Part shown: positions 61,594-64,000 of the stretch, one piece after another
Position numbering within the stretch: the first letter of the stretch is position 1
How the letters are laid out: every line of letters begins with the position of its first letter
Made by a program: the position numbers and the translations under genes
Source of the DNA: Methanosarcina siciliae T4/M
GTDB lineage: Archaea > Halobacteriota > Methanosarcinia > Methanosarcinales > Methanosarcinaceae
Assembly: GCF_000970085.1 (NCBI RefSeq)
Contig: NZ_CP009506.1
Coordinates: 2,418,001 to 2,482,000, forward strand
Direction: 5' to 3'
Length of the DNA stretch: 64,000 nucleotides
Notes under the pieces: model-generated
What the model was told of the DNA's origin: nothing
What the model saw: only the letters and a program-made list of their open reading frames with translations
Database searches by the model: none

Positions 61594-63999
61594 ATTAAAA
61601 ACCTCTTTGAAAAAATTGGGACTTTTATTCTTAACAACCGTGCCGTCATACTGGCTGGCGTACTTTTACTGATTCTGCTATCCCTGCAGGGTGCCCAGTA
61701 TATAGAAATGGCATCCGGAACTGAGACTCAGGTATCAAAGGATTCGCAGCTCTACAAGGACTATGACCACCTCTTTCTGAAAACTTTCAGTACTGAGAGC
61801 GTCATTGTGATGGTTGAAGGAAGCGATGTGAAAACCGAGGACGTCGTGAAAGCTGCCGACAGACTGGGACAGCAGGCTCTGCTGGTCCCGGGAGTCACAA
61901 AGGTTTCAAGTGCTGCATCCATAATGAAGCAAATTAACTATGCTGAGTCCGGCAGGTCAAAAATCCCGGATTCGGATCGGGAAGTCCGGGAGCTTATTGA
62001 AAGCTACCCTGAATATTTTGAGGATCTTGTACTTGATGATACCCACACGCTAATAGTTATCCAGATCGAAGGGAGCAGTACTGACCAGCAGAAGGAAGAC
62101 ATTATCAATAATATTGAAATAGGGTTAGAAGAAGCTGATTTTCCTCCAGGCTATAAACTGACTGTTACAGGCAGCCCTTCCCTGAGGCTTGACATTGAAA
62201 GTGAAATGGGAGCCAGTATGGGCGAGCTGATAGGAATTGCAGGTATCCTGATGGTAGTCGTCCTTCTCCTGGTGTTTAAGCACGTCAGATGGAGGCTGCT
62301 CCCACTTCCTGTTGTGCTGCTTGGAGTCTTTTTTACTTTCGGGATAATGGGATATCTAGGCGTGCCCATGACCATGGTTTCCATGGCGGCTTTTCCGATA
62401 CTTATCGGGATTGGGATTGATTATTCCATTCAGTTCCATAACCGGATGGAAGAGGAAATTCACTGCGGAAAAACTTCTTCACAGGCCCTTGTATCTACGG
62501 TCAAGAACACCGCACCTGCCGTAATGGTCGCTCTGGCAATGACAGCACTTGGTTTTGTCTCGCTTTTTACTTCAGTTGTCCCCATGATCCAGGACTTTGG
62601 AAAACTTCTGCTCATAGGCGTGATCATGTGCTACCTTTCCTCGCTCTTTTTCGGGCTGGTAACTCTCTATAGTTTTGACTGGATTGCCCGGAAAAACCCG
62701 TTTGGACTGTTCAGAAAAAAGAAGAACAAAGAAGGTAAAGCAGGTCAAAATGGTGAAAATGGGCTCCAAAGCAACCTTGAAAATTCACTTTGTGCAGGCG
62801 ATATTCCCATGCATGAACCCGGAGCAATAGAAAGAATCCTGAAAAAAGTCACTGGTTATACCATTAAATATTCTACCTTAATTCTTGTAGTTGCCCTTGT
62901 GACCTGCTGTGCCGGGCTCTATGTCGACCAGTCAATCCCCGTCCAGACCGATACTAATTCTATGATTCCGCAGGACATGCCTTCTCTCATTAACTACAAA
63001 AACATGCAGAGTATCTTTTCGGGGTCTGGAGACCACCTGAATGTTATCGTTAAAGTCGATGACGCAAGTGATCCGGAACTTCTGGAGTGGATAGATGAGT
63101 TCTCCCAGCACGAAGTTGCAAACAGAGGGCATGTTTACAGTGCCACAAGCATAGTGGACCTGGTAAAAGAACAAAATGGGGGGACAATTCCCGATACCTC
63201 TGAGGAAATACAGGCAATATACGATGAAATCCCCGAAAGCCAGAAGGGGGGATACATCGAAGGAGGCCAGCTGCTTCATATCGACCTGAATATCGGAAAC
63301 GCTATGGCAGACCTCGAAATTACAGGCATAAAAGAACTTCGGGACATTGTTCTGGAAGACATCCAGTGGATGCAACCGCCGCCCGGCGTCACGGTTACAA
63401 TAACGGGTAACTCGGTAGTTATCATTGACATGCTTTCCGGACTTACAACTGGTCGAAGTATGATGACTCTACTCGGAGTTTTCCTGGTTCTTATCGGACT
63501 CCTGGTTGTTTACCGGGATATTGTAAAGGCTCTTTCCCCGATTATCCCGATGCTGGTCGTTATCGGCTGGTCAAGTCTTGTTATGACTGCCCTGGATATT
63601 GCATATAACCCCATGACTGCAGTTATGGGTGCTCTGATCCTGGGAGTCGGGTCCGAGTATTCGATTCTTATGATGGAGCGCTACTTTGAGGAAAGGGATG
63701 CAGGCATGAGCCCTCTGGAAGCCATCAATCAGGCTACGTCTACTACGGGTACAGCCCTGATTGCCTCGGGGGCCACAACCGTATTCGGGTTTTCAGCCCT
63801 GATCGCTTCGCCGTTCCCGATGATTAGCAGCTTCGGGCTGGTAACGGTCATAGATGTCCTCCTGGCAATGATTGTGACTTTCGTTATCTTCCCGCCCCTG
63901 ATAGTCCTGATGGACAGCCACAGGGGAAAAAAGCTGGATATTTTTGTGAAATTACAGGGGATCATGAAAAAAAGTCAGACAGGACTTAGCAATACCTGA
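61594..63999 (+). CDS. RND/MMPL-type exporter (HAE3 family), apparent ATT start
   Basis: About 801 residues. The frame is open from the ATT at 61594 and reads KNLFEKIGTFILNN then helix RAVILAGVLLLILLSLQGAQ, the first membrane helix and start of this family; ATG 61708 would delete it. AGGAGG lies 7 nt before ATT, and there is no ATG, GTG or TTG in frame between. Two six-helix halves, each with a large external domain; LIGIGIDYSIQFHNRM (about 267) and LGVGSEYSILMMER (about 690) are the conserved GIDY/GxSEY transport motifs. Exports lipids or drugs by proton flow. The first gene after the MarR and TrmB regulators. Confidence 0.85.
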   Translation: MKNLFEKIGTFILNNRAVILAGVLLLILLSLQGAQYIEMASGTETQVSKDSQLYKDYDHLFLKTFSTESVIVMVEGSDVKTEDVVKAADRLGQQALLVPGVTKVSSAASIMKQINYAESGRSKIPDSDREVRELIESYPEYFEDLVLDDTHTLIVIQIEGSSTDQQKEDIINNIEIGLEEADFPPGYKLTVTGSPSLRLDIESEMGASMGELIGIAGILMVVVLLLVFKHVRWRLLPLPVVLLGVFFTFGIMGYLGVPMTMVSMAAFPILIGIGIDYSIQFHNRMEEEIHCGKTSSQALVSTVKNTAPAVMVALAMTALGFVSLFTSVVPMIQDFGKLLLIGVIMCYLSSLFFGLVTLYSFDWIARKNPFGLFRKKKNKEGKAGQNGENGLQSNLENSLCAGDIPMHEPGAIERILKKVTGYTIKYSTLILVVALVTCCAGLYVDQSIPVQTDTNSMIPQDMPSLINYKNMQSIFSGSGDHLNVIVKVDDASDPELLEWIDEFSQHEVANRGHVYSATSIVDLVKEQNGGTIPDTSEEIQAIYDEIPESQKGGYIEGGQLLHIDLNIGNAMADLEITGIKELRDIVLEDIQWMQPPPGVTVTITGNSVVIIDMLSGLTTGRSMMTLLGVFLVLIGLLVVYRDIVKALSPIIPMLVVIGWSSLVMTALDIAYNPMTAVMGALILGVGSEYSILMMERYFEERDAGMSPLEAINQATSTTGTALIASGATTVFGFSALIASPFPMISSFGLVTVIDVLLAMIVTFVIFPPLIVLMDSHRGKKLDIFVKLQGIMKKSQTGLSNT

Positions 64000-64000
64000 G

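Noticed and set aside
1..64000. tRNA or rRNA genes, including an att-site tRNA for the integrase
   Set aside because: No T-arm GTTCRANNC with matching acceptor stem was found on either strand by eye; a covariance search would settle it.

Overview
The window is archaeal and almost certainly from a Methanosarcina species. The evidence is low GC with T-rich intergenic DNA, archaeal TATA boxes, GGAGG/GGTGAT ribosome sites, PGF-CTERM-type surface proteins, an archaeal aIF1A, pdxS/pdxT, an NADP alcohol dehydrogenase of the Thermoanaerobacter type, and Methanosarcina-type transposases and membrane proteins. No rRNA, tRNA or CRISPR array was seen.

Layout. 0-6 kb is a housekeeping stretch: a secreted-protein fragment at the left edge, a flavodoxin-like reductase, alcohol dehydrogenase, two near-identical CxxC mini-proteins that share a promoter and leader hairpin, aIF1A, and a cis-prenyltransferase. 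The last two have no ATG/GTG/TTG start and appear to begin with CTG. A dispersed intergenic repeat recurs between these genes.

6-36 kb is a large accessory region built from copies, fragments and fusions of a few modules. The main one is an export cassette: a secreted PD40/TolB-like beta-propeller protein plus two ABC-2 permeases, and in one copy also a NEW3-domain membrane protein and the ATPase, chained by 4-8 nt gene overlaps. There are three propeller+permease pairs (14-20 kb, 22.8-26.2 kb, 26.8-30.2 kb), one orphan propeller (7.3-9.2 kb) and only one ATPase. A second module pairs a secreted protein with a membrane-anchored two-winged-helix regulator; it is intact at 33.3-34.5 kb and decayed at 6.3-7.2 kb and 26.4 kb. 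A 1.08-kb direct repeat carrying a Yip1-family gene lies at both 11.3 and 34.6 kb. Remnants include a NEW3/ATPase fusion created by deletion across a short homology, a protease fragment and an IS1634-like element.

36-47.5 kb looks like a mobile/defence island. It has a chimeric truncated integrase, a zinc-finger gene, a small gene and a virus-like P-loop ATPase with a C-terminal HTH; a three-gene ABC-3C-type system (DUF4297-like nuclease, middle component, DUF3732 ATPase) joined by ATGA overlaps; a four-helix membrane protein; a 108-bp MITE-like element; and a PD-(D/E)XK-like gene split after about 18 codons by an IS630 element. Removing the element and one TA copy restores its reading frame.

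47.5-64 kb is again mostly core: pdxT and pdxS with a structured leader, a large secreted protein, a PAP2 phosphatase, a dienelactone-hydrolase lipoprotein behind an array of evenly spaced palindromes, two DUF457 membrane paralogues, superoxide dismutase, an IS66 scrap, a MarR regulator, a truncated TrmB regulator followed by a tandem repeat, and an RND/MMPL exporter that appears to start at ATT. All assignments come from reading motifs by eye; no database search was run.
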